A stretch of DNA of 64,000 nucleotides from Cornus controversa (GCA_026545225.1 CM048846.1:39567501-39631500); one strand, 5' to 3'. Shown: positions 1 through 11,516, counted from the stretch's first letter. The notes: generated by a model from the sequence alone, not told the origin. Program-made: numbers and translations.

Positions 1-1336
1 CTAAACAAGCTTTGATTCATTTGGAGCAAAGCAAACCCTCAAATATCTAAGCATTGAACAAAAAGGAATGTCCCACTTACAAAATCTAGAAAGCCTAGTG
101 ACAAATACACTAACAAGAACCGGAAGAGGCTTAGTGAAGAATCAAAGGAATTAAAGGGAGTTGGAGAGACAATTTATTCAAAGAAGTGATAAAAGAAGAT
201 TTTATTCACAGAAGATGCTTAGTGTTGTTACCCTTACGTCATGGCCTATTCTTCATTAACTTGACACTGATATTTAATGGGAATGTAGTACAGAAAACAA
301 AAAGCATTTTTGCCTTCTGATTTTGGCCCATTGTCGCTTGTTTATTACCTCCTATTCACTAAAAGGATTAATTTTTGGTTGCAGGTTGGCTGCATTGGCA
401 TTATGATCACCTTGACAGATAACCACTGGATTTTGATTATCATAAATGAAAAACAACATCATATTTATTAGCTTATTTATTTTCATGACTTATTTGATGT
501 GAGGGACTATCTTCAGGCCATATTTACCTCTGCCCCAATTATCTGTCGATCTTCAATCTTTACACTTACATCAGCTCAATGCTACTCTCTCTTTCTCTCT
601 TGCGGCATAATTTCTCAAGGAATCCAACATTTCTAGTAGGGCGATTCATCCAAAATGAAGACTATAAATATTTCACTTTTATATATGAAGCACAAAACTT
701 CGTAAACGAAGGTGTCGTGTTCATGCCAAACATGTTCCAAAAACTAACACTTCATTGACACTCCTGAACACATGACAGACACTTCAAGAATGCATCTATA
801 TTTAAAAAAATATATATACATATATATATATATACATATTTCAGACAATTAGTCGACACATACTGGGCACTTGGCCGACACATCCCAGACATCCCCAATA
901 CAAGTCTTATATAACATAAACACATCTAAGAGTAAGTAGCCATGTCCAACAATCTTGGAAACAACACGACACACCCCAAAGTATCTACTTTTTTTCTTTT
1001 AAAGAAAAATTGACATTATACAAATATCATCACAAGTCAATCATGCAGCCAATGAACTTTTTCAAATATATAAGACTTAAATATAATTATTTCTACTAAA
1101 TAGAAAAGTAGTAACATGTATAATATAATAATCTTTTCGATCTCAAACAACATCATATTTTAAATTATGTAACTCTTAGTATAAAAGTTAATTAAAATTG
1201 TATAATTTTCTTACTCAAAAGATGATATAAATAAAACTTTATATTTATATATAGTCATGTCTCATGCCTACTTATTTATTCAAAGTGTCAACGTATCTAT
1301 GTTGTATCATGTCTCATCCTGTGTCCAGGAAATCCT
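1..1336. other. AT-rich intergenic sequence, nothing recognised
   Basis: No coding region, RNA gene or complete mobile element is visible. There is a TA-rich microsatellite near 806-838 and an imperfect block of GACAC/GTGTC words near 700-900 of the kind seen in some decayed plant repeats, but too weak to name. Confidence 0.5.
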
Positions 1337-1535
1337 TCTGTAGGAGCATTTCCAGGTTTGAAGGGACGAATTTCCCGTGGAAGGTTGTTTGGCGCAGTAA
1401 GACCCCCCCCCCCCCCCCAAGGTGACCTTTGGATGGACCTCCGTTTTTGGGAAGATTTTGACGCTTGACAATTTGAGGAAAAGGCAATGGATCATTGTGA
1501 ATTGGTGTTGTATGTGCAAGAGAAATGAGGAGTCA
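1337..1535 (+). mobile_element. LINE (L1-type) fragment, RT-associated zinc-finger region
   Basis: The plus strand encodes part of the zinc-binding region found C-terminal to the reverse transcriptase of plant L1 LINEs: FPWKVVWR, then after a run of 16 C (1403-1418) KVTFGWTSVFGKILTLDNLR and WCCMCKRNEES. The CxxC is present, but the HxxxxC half (normally HLLLHC) is lost because homology stops at about 1535. The piece is truncated on both sides and is a dead fragment. It resembles the copies at 7178-8454 and 10320-11022. Confidence 0.75.
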
Positions 1536-2258
1536 GTTAGAAACTTAAAATGTTTAGGATGGGTTTTTGAAACTAGAAACCTCAAATTTTACAACACCAC
1601 CTTGCAATATGTCCAAACATGAGAGAAGTATTTACATCCCCTTCCTTAATCCATCCAATCCTCCATTTTTTGCCTACAACAAATCTCTTCTTCCAAACTA
1701 CTACTCCTAGCTCACCTTTCAAAAAAAATCCTCTAATCCACATCTGCTCAAGTGATTTAAATTAGTCCTCTACCATGTCAATTAAATCAATCTTCCAGAA
1801 GAGATCATTCTTAGAGAAACTAAGATCACCAAACACCTCTTTATTGGGCACCATTAGATTAAATTCAATTACAAAGTCTCTTCATGTAATTATAACCTTC
1901 CCATCCTTCCAGTATAGGTTCAGTCCCCATCTAACCCCAAGGATTGATGAAAGGTAAACTGCTCAAACACATATTATCAAAGCTAAAAGGCACCATTCGC
2001 GAAAAATAATATATATATATATATATAAAAGAAAATAGGAAAGCCGCACACTAAGAATGATAACCTTCCAATCAAATAGATTAAAATTAATTTGATTAAA
2101 ATTAATATATAAGAATTTCAATTTCTTGACTCTATCTGACTTAAAAAGACCAAAATTACCTAATTTTCTAAACCACAAATCGATATGCATGAAACATTCA
2201 AAGTACTTATTATTCATACAATAACATAATAAATAAAGAACAAAGAAACAAAGACATA
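1536..2258. other. Intergenic, no gene recognised
   Basis: Short open frames here have no recognisable motif. A TA run lies near 2010-2028. The 2220-2258 end directly follows the PTPA homology and begins, on the minus strand, with GTATGT, which resembles a plant splice donor. Confidence 0.45.
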
Positions 2259-3386
2259 CCATCTGATGAGTCAGCCAGAAATGCTGCATAATAAGGACCT
2301 TCTCTAACACCTCCACCTTATACATCTTCAGCATTCCACTATTCACCTTGTTCCAAGTCACCACACCGCTAATATCAACCAACAACGGCGAGTGCTTGGC
2401 AAACGGCCCCTTCTTCACCTTCTTGACAAAGGCAATGCGCCAATGCCCGAAAGATAAAGATACTCATTCATACAGTTCTCGAGTATATCCTCATTATGAA
2501 TTGACTTGGGTCTCATGTATTTGTGGTCAATCAACTGCGACAACCCGAATATAAATGGTAGAAAATGATAACCATCGAGTCCCCAAGCACCATGTGACCG
2601 TGCAGGCTCGAGACAAGACAATACACCAACTGCAACTTTCTCATCAATTCAAGATACCTAACGAAAACCCTAGACACAATAGCTTGGTAATCCTCTTCTA
2701 TGATAACCTTGCTAGACAATACAACCAAGCAGCAAAATTGGTTTCATGAGCTGTACCATAATTAATCGGATCGAATTCCCAAAACTATCAGCGAAGTAAG
2801 GGACGAGCTCGACAGTGGCGGATTGAAGATTGTCTAGGAGGAATTCAAGCATAAACGACTCTGCATTGTCGACCATGTGATTGTGCCAAGTCCTGTATGC
2901 CAAATTGCCGTACCGGGAAGATTGTGGGGGCGGAGTAATGTCGTCAATGGATTGAATTAGGGTTTCAATGATGGACACAATTGAATTGATAGTGGTGGAT
3001 TGGTGGCAAGAATCGGAGATCTTGTGGCTTCGGATGGATTCGCTGAGGGCAACAACGAAGCCGAGGAAGTTGTTGCCAAAATCAAAGCAGTGGAAGTGGC
3101 GGAGGTCGTCTTGGGAGTGGATTTTCATAGTTAGGGTTTGGAATTGGTAGGGAGGAGAGACGATGGGGACTTTCTGGGGTTGTGGGACAAGGACGAGGAT
3201 GATGGTGTTGGAGTTTGGTGGGAGAATGATGGATGGGGCGCGAATGGGGTGGTAGGTGGGCGGCGGAGAGACTTCGGACCATGCTGGAGGTGGCAGCAAG
3301 GCGGTGGGCGGCGGCGTGCGGTTGTGGTGGTGATGGCGATGGGGTTTTTGGCTGTGGTTCTTGCTTGTCGGGAGGAGAGTTTTCAT
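2259..3386 (-). pseudogene. PTPA: PTPA-like (serine/threonine phosphatase 2A activator) pseudogene
   Basis: Minus-strand frames collinear with plant PTPA, the peptidyl-prolyl isomerase-like activator of phosphatase PP2A. In order: a Pro/His-rich N-terminus, [147 protein letters not shown], and [19 protein letters not shown]. The frame changes near 2775, 2728, 2610, 2418 and 2275, so no full protein can be made. A Met at 3386 is a plausible original start; the open frame runs back to 3509. No intron interrupts about 1.1 kb, which suggests a retrocopy, but a GTATGT donor-like sequence follows the last homologous codon. It is not known here whether the parent gene has introns, so retrocopy versus decayed duplicate stays open. 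Confidence 0.88.
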
Positions 3387-3873
3387 GGGGACCCATTTGG
3401 AAATGGTGGAGATGAGTAGTAGATGATGAATCAGTGAGAATCTTATAATCCTTGATCCCAATCCAATGGAACCCCAAGTCAATCCTGTGTTGAACCCTGA
3501 TCCTAACAACCTTGAGATAGAGTATCAAGCTGAGCCATTAATCATTGAAATGTCTGCATCTCCTCTGCAGTATTCGCAATGTTGGGATGAGATACAACCT
3601 CTAAAAGCTCAGGCATACAACCACCGGACCTTCCACCACCTTGTCCCAACCATGACGTTTCCAATAAGTATCTCTAGCATGCCTCAGCTTCTGAGGAGGA
3701 GTGACAAGAGAAAATATATCTTGGGTCAAGGTCGGAAATTTGGATAGTAGCACTTCTCTAGCTCTTATCCCGCTAAACATACGCAAAAGATTGTCATAAG
3801 AAAGATAATGGATTTAAATCTGATCATGCTCCATAGAGGCCAACTAGAAAATTATACACTCATTCCTTCTCGA
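3387..3873. other. Sequence upstream of PTPA copy, unassigned
   Basis: If the PTPA copy kept its leader, the first part would be former 5' UTR. A 93-codon plus-strand frame (3466-3747) has no recognisable motif and lies largely antisense to other short frames. I see no gene here. Confidence 0.35.
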
Positions 3874-4092
3874 TTAACCTTGAAACTTCACACTACTATC
3901 ATAGCACAACGGGGCCTGGACAGCACCGGTGATCATAAGAAGGGTTAGATTGCTTCGGCTTCTTACTTGCCCTATCAAGTATCCATCCAAGCCAAAAGCT
4001 TGTACTGATAGTGGCCAAGCCAAATAATTGCTCCCATCCAACGTTACTAGATCAATCCAAAGGGACAGATTAGCTGCAAGAGTCATACACAA
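3874..4092 (-). pseudogene. Possible Copia-type gag fragment
   Basis: A 72-codon minus-strand frame contains LVTLDGSNYLAWPLSVQAF followed by GLDGYLIG. This pattern (LDGSNY-x-W-x-x-x-V/F) is typical of the N-terminal gag region of plant Ty1/copia elements. No protease, integrase or RT accompanies it and no LTR is visible, so it would be an isolated relic. Identification rests on one motif. Confidence 0.4.
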
Positions 4093-4673
4093 CTCTATTC
4101 CCTTGCCTCATTGCTAGTAGAATTGCAATCACCTCTGACGTGTCTATATAGCCATTGGGGCAGTACTAACAGGATATAGAAGTTGAAAGCCAAGGATGAT
4201 ATCACAGAGATATGAACACCTACTCTAAAAAAACCGAAACATGCCTGAAGTGACTCCACAAGCTAACAATGCTGCAAACCAGCAACCAGACACAACAAGA
4301 AGGGAAAAATCCAGCAAGCTCAATATGAGAAATACTAGTATATAGTAGTCACCCCTCCAATCTAAGGAAAAAAATCTTCATACTGCAATCAAGATGCAAT
4401 GAACTCAAGGAGACAAACATGGCCTAGGCGCACCCCATACCACTGAATAGTACAAAAAAGAGTCCAACCCAAAAATAGCCAAATGGTATATCACAAACGA
4501 CAAACCTAATTTCCAATACTTCAAAAAGCCAAAAAACCTTCAAGATAATTATAAAAAAAACTTGAAAAATTTACTACTACTCTTAGAATTAGGAGACAAA
4601 TCAATCCATGTCAGTTTCGGCTCAAACTGACTATACCAATGCTTGTGTTATCGTACAAACCTTGACTTCAGTG
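4093..4673. other. Intergenic, no gene recognised
   Basis: No motif-bearing frame and no clear repeat structure was seen. Confidence 0.35.
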
Positions 4674-4772
4674 CAGAGAGAGAGAGAGAGAGGGAAGGAG
4701 GGAGGAGAGGGCGAGAAATAAAGAGAGGGAGGGGGGGAGAGTGGAGAGAGAGAGAGAGAGAGAGAGAGGCGT
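4674..4772. repeat. (GA)n microsatellite, interrupted
   Basis: Purine-only GA repeats with short GGGA interruptions. On the other strand this yields Ser/Leu/Pro-rich frames that are composition artefacts. Confidence 0.9.
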
Positions 4773-5617
4773 AAGAAAAAGGGTTGGAGAATAAGACTGA
4801 TAACTCTATAACCCATCTATTTATATTATTGTGTAAGCACCAATCACAAAATAACACAAGCACTAATTACCCGAATAATAAAAAATTCCAACAAAAAACC
4901 AGTATAGTACAAATGATTTACACCCCCTTCCCCTCTCCACCTGATTAAACTACTAGATCGAACAGGATAAATATGCACAATAAAAATGATGAGTGGAATG
5001 GGTTTCATGCATAGGTAAGGCCTGGGAAAGTATCAAGTGCTGACCAACATCCAAGAATACAAGGTTAATGAATCCTCTTTGGCCTCGGCTACTAATCTAC
5101 CAAAATAGACTTTATGGCATGCTAAAGAGAAACTAGTAGCTCGAGCAGAATGAAGGATATTTAACCTACTTGGCAGAGCAGTGCAGAACTACCAATGGGT
5201 TAAGATCCAACTGGATCGCACAATTTTGTAAATCATCTGCATTTTCAATTTTTTCTTCTAAAGCATTATCACACAATTCGACAGACAAGCCATAAACAGT
5301 GGATTCAGGCAAAGAGTTGGGACAGGGCCTCTTATAGAGAGCTCAATTCCCTCACCTCTCTTACTTTTTTGATGTGAGATAGCTTACAAGTGGAATACTA
5401 TCAATGTAAAATCATTTCAGTTTCAAAAAACGAGAAATGCCCAACTAATTGAACATGCAAACCCAGAAATTGACATATATGGCACATTTCATGTCTAAGA
5501 ATCTCAAGTAAACTCTTAATCCTGAAATCTGTGCCTCTAATTCCTCTCTTCAAATTGATATATTTCATAAGCATAACTATCAAATATGAGGGAAAGCAAC
5601 AAATAGTAGGAAATTAC
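4773..5617. other. Intergenic / possible intron remnant, nothing recognised
   Basis: This lies where the last exon of the NERD-domain gene would be expected on the minus strand, but no homology to its C-terminal part was found. No other feature was seen. Confidence 0.35.
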
Positions 5618-5716
5618 CTAAACCTCCAGATATTTCTCAAAGCCCGGATATCATTTTGCTTCCCTTTGAACTCCAAAACTTCTCCCAGGAGATTTTTGTT
5701 ACCTTTAAGCTCCAAC

Positions 5717-6606
5717 CTGTATGGCACAGGAAAGAACTTTATTTCCTTTTTCATGCGGCATGCAACATAAAGAGAAGGGAAAAACAATAAAAACTCGAGA
5801 CACATAGCAACACAAACAGAAAAAAGGAAATCTAAAATTAGAATCTTAAAAAATGCCAGTTTGAGCCCAGGAGATGGACTTGACCTGTGAGAGTAAGATG
5901 TACAACAAGGGGTAGTAGTAGACTACCCAGAGCAAATGATTTGCCAAAAGGTCACGTGGTCACTAGTTAACTGTAAATTTTGCATGAAAACTTCATACAA
6001 CAAACTTTTGATGCAGAGAAGTTAATGGCATAAAAGCATATTCCAAGAAATGTCAAACAAGCTTGACAACATGGTCAGTTTTCCACAAGGATGGAGACTG
6101 TTTCGAACCTAAATTGATGCCATTTCTGTGGTCTATTTGCAAGTATTTGGCAAAATTTAAATTCTTGGTTGTGTTTGTGATTTAGTTTGAGAAGTTGTAG
6201 TCCATCCATCCTGAAATTTCAGGGAAAGTCTAATTTCATAATTTTGAGCCAGTTTACAAAATTTTAAAAAATATATTAATTGATTTTCTGTGTGTGCATT
6301 TCTTTTTGGGTTCCTTGTTTTACTGGGATTTGGAGTATGTTAGCTTAAATAGAAGACAAATCCAATAATCAGTTTCTTTAAATGATACTGGGAGAGATCT
6401 CATTTTTTGTTGTGGATTCAAGGTTCTCTGTGAATTCAAAGACTCATAGTTGATTATAGGATTTAATAGTTGATTATAGGATTTAAGTGGGAATGTTTCA
6501 GGTTCACCATTATATTCTTTCAATTATGCTATGTCTGCAAACTCAAAGGCATGCTTAATATAGTATTTTTGAACTGCTTTCTTCCGTTCATTCCCCTAAA
6601 CCTTAT
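5717..6606. other. Intron of the broken NERD gene
   Basis: Between exon C and the second part of exon B. No separate gene was seen. A short duplicated phrase (TTGATTATAGGATTTAA) occurs near 6450-6487. Confidence 0.4.
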
Positions 6607-6830
6607 TTTTATTAACTCAACTCAACTCAACAAAGCCTTTTCCTAGCTATTTAAGGTCGGCTACACAAATCCTTTTTCTCTATTCCACTCTATCTATCCT
6701 AGCTATTTAAGGTCAGCTACACAAATCCTTTTTCTCTATTCCACTCTATCTAAAAGGTCATAGCCATAAGCCATATATTATCATATCTTTTATAGTATCT
6801 CAACCCATGTTAGTTCTAGTATTCCCCTTC
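6607..6830. repeat. RTE-type LINE 3' end-like repeat with 58-bp tandem duplication
   Basis: An ACTCA run is followed by two near-identical copies (about 6641-6692 and 6699-6753) of a block with CTATTTAAGGTCGGCTACAC. The word GGTCGGCTACA near a short CT-rich segment is characteristic of the 3' part of plant RTE-type non-LTR elements. Only this short piece is present. Its position in the NERD intron fits an old insertion. Confidence 0.5.
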
Positions 6831-7177
6831 CCCGAACCTTACCCTCCATAAGGACCAGGTGGTGCAGTTATTCAGTCTTACTAAAATTAAGTTATTCTCA
6901 TAAGCACTTTTATTAGAAGCTTAAATCTCTGTCATTCGCATCAATTAAACTTTGAACTGCAAAATCATCTTGTATGAAAATCAATGGCAAGATCTGTAGA
7001 GCACAAGGATATCTTGGGAAGACCATCAACATCGTCCAAAAAAATATAAAGCATTTTATATGAACAGGAATAACATCATGCTGTCAGGATAAACATCAAA
7101 CATATAACCGATGGCAACAAAGCTGTTCTGAGGATGAAATTAAGCTTCTGATGCATCGATTCCTGCATTTCTTTTGA

Positions 7178-8454
7178 GTCTTCCTACTTACTTCATGGCC
7201 CTTTTCCCTCTGCCAGTTTCTGTGCTGAGAAGATTGGATAGACTTCAGGGAAAGTTTCTGTGGGATGGCATAGGGAGGAGTCTAAATATCATTTGGTTAA
7301 TTGGGAGTAGATTTGTCGCCCTATTCAGAAGGGAGAGCTAGGGGTGCGGAAATTGAATTTGTTCAATAAAGCTCTTCTAGGGAAGTGGTTGTGACGATTT
7401 GGGACGGAAAGTGAGAGGTTTTGGAGGAGGGTTATTTGTTTTAAATATGGAGAGGATAGAGGGGGATGGTGCTCCCTTATGTTGAAGACACCGGTTGAGG
7501 TTGGATTATGGAGTTATATTGCGAAGGGTCGAAACGATTTAGGGTGAGGGATGGTCGATTGTAAGTTTCTGGAATGATCATTGGTGTGGTGATAGATCAC
7601 TTAGGATGCTTTATTCGAAACTTGCCAGAATTGCGTTGGATAGACAGATTATGGTCGCTCAGTGCTATCACCTTGATGGCGAGCGTCTGGTCTGGGATAT
7701 TCAATTTGAGAGATCTTTACATCATTGGGAGGTGGAGGAGATGACAGAGTTTTTGGCCTTTCTTTACAGACAGGTATGTTCTGGGATAGGGTGTGATGAG
7801 TTGGTTTGGACCGGATCGAGCCATGGGAGATTTGAGGTTCGGTCTTTTTATCGGAATTTGGTAAATTCTCACGGGCCGTCCTTTCCTTGGAAAGGAATCT
7901 GGCGTTCTAGAGCTCCTTTGAAGGTGGCTTTCTTTGTGTGGACGGCATTCTTGGGGAAGATTCTGACCATGGATAATCTAAGAAAGAGAGGACACATCTT
8001 GGCAAATTGGTGCTGTATGTGTAAGCAAGCAGAGGAAACTGTTAATCATCTTCTCCATCATTGCCCTAGAGCGAGGGAGGGATGGGATTTAATTTATGCT
8101 ATTTTTGGTGTTCAGTGGGTCATGCCTAAGTCAGTGGCGAGCTGCATTTCTGCTTGGAATGGCTTTCGGGTGCATCGTGACATTAGGCATTCTTAGAGGA
8201 TTGCTCCTCATTGTCTATGGTGGGCTCTATGGAATAAGCAGAACAAGAGATCTTTTGAAGATATTGAACAGCCTTGGGGTGTTTTTAGATGCTCTGTTCT
8301 CAATTTCCTCTTCTTTTGGTCTGAGGGTTTCTTTTGTTCTTCTTCGGAGTCCCTTTTGACTTTTGTAGATAGTCTAAGAATTTGATTATTGTGTTTGGGA
8401 CATGTCACCCATTTGGGCGCTTTTCTACGAAATTTTTACTTATAAAAAAAAAAA
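7178..8454 (+). mobile_element. 5'-truncated L1-type LINE inserted in a NERD exon
   Basis: The plus strand starts inside the post-RT region (LPTYFMALFPLPVSVLRRLD, then LQGKFLWDG) and continues to the zinc-binding region in an open frame at 7606-8196: GRFEVRSFYRNLV, FPWKGIWRSRAPLKVAFFVW, ILTMDNLRKRG, then WCCMCKQAEETVNHLLHHCP with CxxC and HxxxxC zinc ligands. Frame breaks and stops precede 7606. The element ends in an A-rich tail at 8444-8454, giving a clear 3' end and orientation. Both flanks are NERD exon sequence on the opposite strand, so this insertion split that exon. No long target duplication is obvious; a few NERD codons are missing at the site. Confidence 0.9.
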
Positions 8455-8558
8455 CACCCTTAATCCAACAAGAAAATGAGCTCTCCGGCTGGGGTTTCAA
8501 TTGTATCAACTGGTCGTAGGTCATAACCTCATATGAGAAATAGTTTGGACAAATGGTG

Positions 8559-9422
8559 CTTCAAAATAAATCCAAAATTAAAAATGAATCTAAAATGATA
8601 ATTGAAATCAGCTGCAAGAATAAAACAACACATTTATCAACAAAAAAAAAGAATAAAACAATACATAACAAAAGAAAATATCCACAATAACTTTACCAAA
8701 ATTAATTACTTCTTAATTATCATATCAGGACACAGTGTATTAGATGATATACACGTGCAATCTTCATTTACAACCATTTCCAATCCCATAAACAATTTTT
8801 ACTGGAAGATTTCTTTAGGAATTTTTTGCCCATTGCTAAAGAAAGACTGAATAAGCATTGGATTTCTGAACCTTCAGCACAACCTACCAAGATCTTCCAC
8901 TTATTCACACAAACTCTCAATGTATGCTGTCATCTTCTTTACATAACCTTGGTGGCGTTATTCCTAATTACTTGGTCATGTTATTCAACACTCTCCTCAT
9001 AATATATTTTAACTAGCAATTTTTAAATTATTTCAGTAACTGCTCTCAAGAAAAGCTTTAACCTTTATCAGTCGTTGTCATTATCATTAAACAGCAATAT
9101 TTTATTGTATAGCAATCAATGGCAGGTTTTACTTTCCAACTCTTGTACTGTACTACTGTATAGCCATTGGTATGCATCGGAATATTATTGGACATTGCAT
9201 GGCCTTTTTGACCACTGTCAATGTAGAAATGAGCGGATAATTTTCTAAGACAATGAAAATTATGAAGTTGCTAGAGAAGAATATAGCAATAAAGAACACA
9301 CCACAAATTCAAGATATGCAAGCATAAGTCCAGAGGGTAAAAGAAAATTAATGCTCCACGGTTTTAGTTGAATGAACAATACTGCTATCAATGAAAATGA
9401 AAAGGAATATTCTGATGCATAC
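8559..9422. other. Intron of the broken NERD gene
   Basis: AT-rich, between exon A and exon B. No feature other than short open frames without motifs. Confidence 0.45.
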
Positions 9423-9538
9423 CGGAAATTCGGATTGGGACATATGACCCTACAAGACAAATATCCTTCTGGAAGAGCAGCTCCCCTTTGTTCAAGATAT
9501 GATTCAAGAATTGCAGCTTGTCTTTTAGTTTCAGCCAC

Positions 9539-9885
9539 CTGAATATAAATTCACAATTGTAATCTAATATTAAAGAGCTTACATAAAAGATAAAACAGAA
9601 GTCTTTGTTTCTCATTTTCTGGCCCAAAAACCATATAGCACAACTGATTGAATCAATCATAGAACAGCTATCTCTACAGTGATAGAAACAGAGAGATATG
9701 TACTCAATACAGCAAGTTTTCCTAAGAATGAAAAACCAACAAGATGCAAAGTAGTGCAAGAAGGCTTCGTTAAAGTAAATGATGTCTCCTCTCACCCCTG
9801 AACTTTACGAGCAGTCTTTCAGTCAACACAAATATATCACTAGCTGGGTATTTCATTTATATATATGTAAATATATATAAAAAAA
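9539..9885. other. Former NERD intron/upstream sequence, nothing recognised
   Basis: The exon upstream of 9538, carrying the NERD core, was looked for and not found. A TA-rich stretch at 9858-9890 borders the next LINE fragment. Confidence 0.4.
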
Positions 9886-10311
9886 AATTCATTAAACGGC
9901 GCTCAAAAGGATAGCACATCCAAAAAATAAATAAATACAAAACTATATAACCTAGTGTTATCCAAAAAATCACCAAAATCCTCTAAAGATATACAAGCCC
10001 TCCCTATAAACCAAAAAGAGAGAGAAGTCAGAATAGAGCGCTTCAGCGCCCAAAGCGGTGATTCCACACCATCAAAAGGGGGCCAACCTGCTGCGCATCA
10101 TAAGCCCTCCTCCCCACCATACATCCCCTCAAAAGAGTCGAGCAGATCAATTGCAGAGGCAAGTAACACCCAATGCACCCCAACACAGCATAGAACATAG
10201 CCCATGCATCTCTAGTTACCGGGCAATGCAAGAGAAGATGGCTTACTGACTCCTCATCTCTTTTACACATGCAAACACCAATTGACCACTATCTGACGCC
10301 TCTTTCTTAAA
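9886..10311 (-). mobile_element. LINE fragment, minus orientation
   Basis: On the minus strand, VNW and MCKRDEESVSHLLLHCPVTR belong to the LINE zinc-binding region, followed by DAWAMFYAVLG. The part toward 9886 is 3'-terminal LINE sequence (minus strand, GGCGC words typical of these 3' ends) next to a TA/A-rich tail. The fragment is placed head to head with the plus-strand LINE fragment beginning near 10320. Confidence 0.75.
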
Positions 10312-10536
10312 TGTTACATGCAAACACAAATTTCCCGTGGAAGGCTGTTTGGCGCACTAAGGCTCCCCCCCAACCCCCCCCCCCCCCCCATCTCTAGTTA
10401 CCGGGCAGTGCAAGAGAAGATGGCTTACTGACTCCTCATCTCTTTTACACACGCAAACACCAATTGACCACTATCTGATGCCTCTTTCTTAAATGTTACA
10501 TGCAAACACAAATTTCCCGTGGAAGGCTGTTTTGGG
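10207..10536. repeat. 183-bp direct duplication of an inverted LINE junction
   Basis: The block at 10207-10389 (minus LINE piece, plus LINE piece, C-rich run ending in 16 C at 10374-10389) is repeated from 10390 to about 10536 with only a few mismatches. The duplicated unit begins inside the minus LINE and ends in the poly-C run, so the duplication happened after the two LINE pieces were joined. Confidence 0.85.
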
Positions 10537-11022
10537 AAGATTTTGACACTTGAAAATTTGAGGAAAAAGCAACGGATCATTGTGAATTGGTGTTTTATGT
10601 GCAAGAGAAATGAGGAGTCAGGCAACCATCTTTTACTTCATTGTCCAGAACCTGCTCCTAGGATTGTTCGGAGTTCAGTGGGTCATGCCTAGCTCTACTA
10701 GAGGTATGATGGGAGCCTGGAGAGGTGGTCTTGTGGACACCAAAACTTGCAACTATTCGAAGGAACCCCCTTGTGCGTGTGGTGGTGTTTGTGGCAGGAG
10801 TAGAACCGAAGAACGTTTGAAGATGAAGAGACTCCTAATGGGGTGCTTAAATTCTCAATTATTAGTACCCTCTTTTGTTGGGTACAAGGTCGATCTTTAA
10901 TTCCATGGGAGAAATGCTTGATTTCCTAGGTTCCTTTGCTTCAGAAATGTAATTGGTTCTTGTTTAAGGGCTGCCCCACCCTTTTTCTGGGTGCTTTCTA
11001 ATTCAATCTTTACTTATCAAAA
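10320..11022 (+). mobile_element. LINE fragment, plus orientation, 3' end
   Basis: Plus-strand pieces: FPWKAVWRTKAPP just before the poly-C run, and again from about 10505; then FGKILTLENLRKKQRIIVNW, FMCKRNEES and HLLLHC, then degenerate 3' sequence to about 11022, ending CTTTACTTATCAAAAAG, a typical plant L1 3' end. Frames are interrupted throughout. It is close in sequence to the fragment at 1337-1535. Confidence 0.75.
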
Positions 11023-11080
11023 AGAATTTATATTTAAAAATAGAATAAAATAATTGTAACAATTTTTCTTTCAATGCATT

Positions 11081-11504
11081 TTCATTGTATATTTTTAGGA
11101 GTATGTCTATAAATGATATGAAGAAGAAAAAATGGAGAGAAGAAAAGTTGACAGCCGATAAATAAAATTGTTATGAATGGAGTACTTATATATTGTAGCA
11201 CTTTTTAAAGTAAGACTAAAAAAATTTATTGGACTTTGACGGAACTAATTTCTATTGCAAACCACCTTTAATTACCATAGACTGATAACCATTTCATTGT
11301 ATATTTTTAGGAGTATGTCTATAAATGATATGAAGAAGAAAAAATGGAGAGAAGAAAAGTTGACAGCCGATAAATAAAATTGTTATGAATGGAGTACTTA
11401 TATATTGTAGCACTTTTTAAAGTAAGACTAAAAAAATTTATTGGACTTTGACGGAACTAATTTCTATTGCAAACCACCTTTAATTACCATAGACTGATAA
11501 CCAT
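11081..11504. repeat. Perfect 212-bp tandem duplication
   Basis: 11081-11292 is repeated as 11293-11504. I saw no mismatch when reading the two copies side by side. The content is AT-rich noncoding sequence. Confidence 0.92.
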
Positions 11505-11516
11505 AAATAGAAATAT

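Larger units (their letters stand above)
5618..9538 (-). pseudogene. NERD-domain (nuclease-related domain) gene, partial and LINE-disrupted
   Basis: Minus-strand exons matching the plant family that carries a NERD domain; the cellular role of these proteins is poorly known. Exon A (9423-9538, CAG acceptor, GTATGC donor) reads VAETKRQAAILESYLEQRGA then ALPEGYLSCRVICPNPNF. Exon B begins at 8558 after an AG acceptor (TICPNYFSYEVMTYDQLIQL, then SFSCWIKGV), is cut at about 8453 by a LINE, and resumes at about 7183-7121 (KEMQESMHQKLNFILRTA). Exon C (5618-5716, CAG acceptor, GTAATT donor) reads LELKGNKNLLGEVLEFKGKQ then NDIRALRNI. Codon phases across the A/B junction fit. The N-terminal NERD core and C-terminal exons were not found, and the donor of exon B looks degraded (its WDR-like end is lost). 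The gene is dead. Confidence 0.85.

Noticed and set aside
3138..3419. Plus-strand 93-codon Gly/Trp-rich frame
   Set aside because: It is the antisense shadow of the Pro-rich N-terminus of the PTPA copy on the minus strand.
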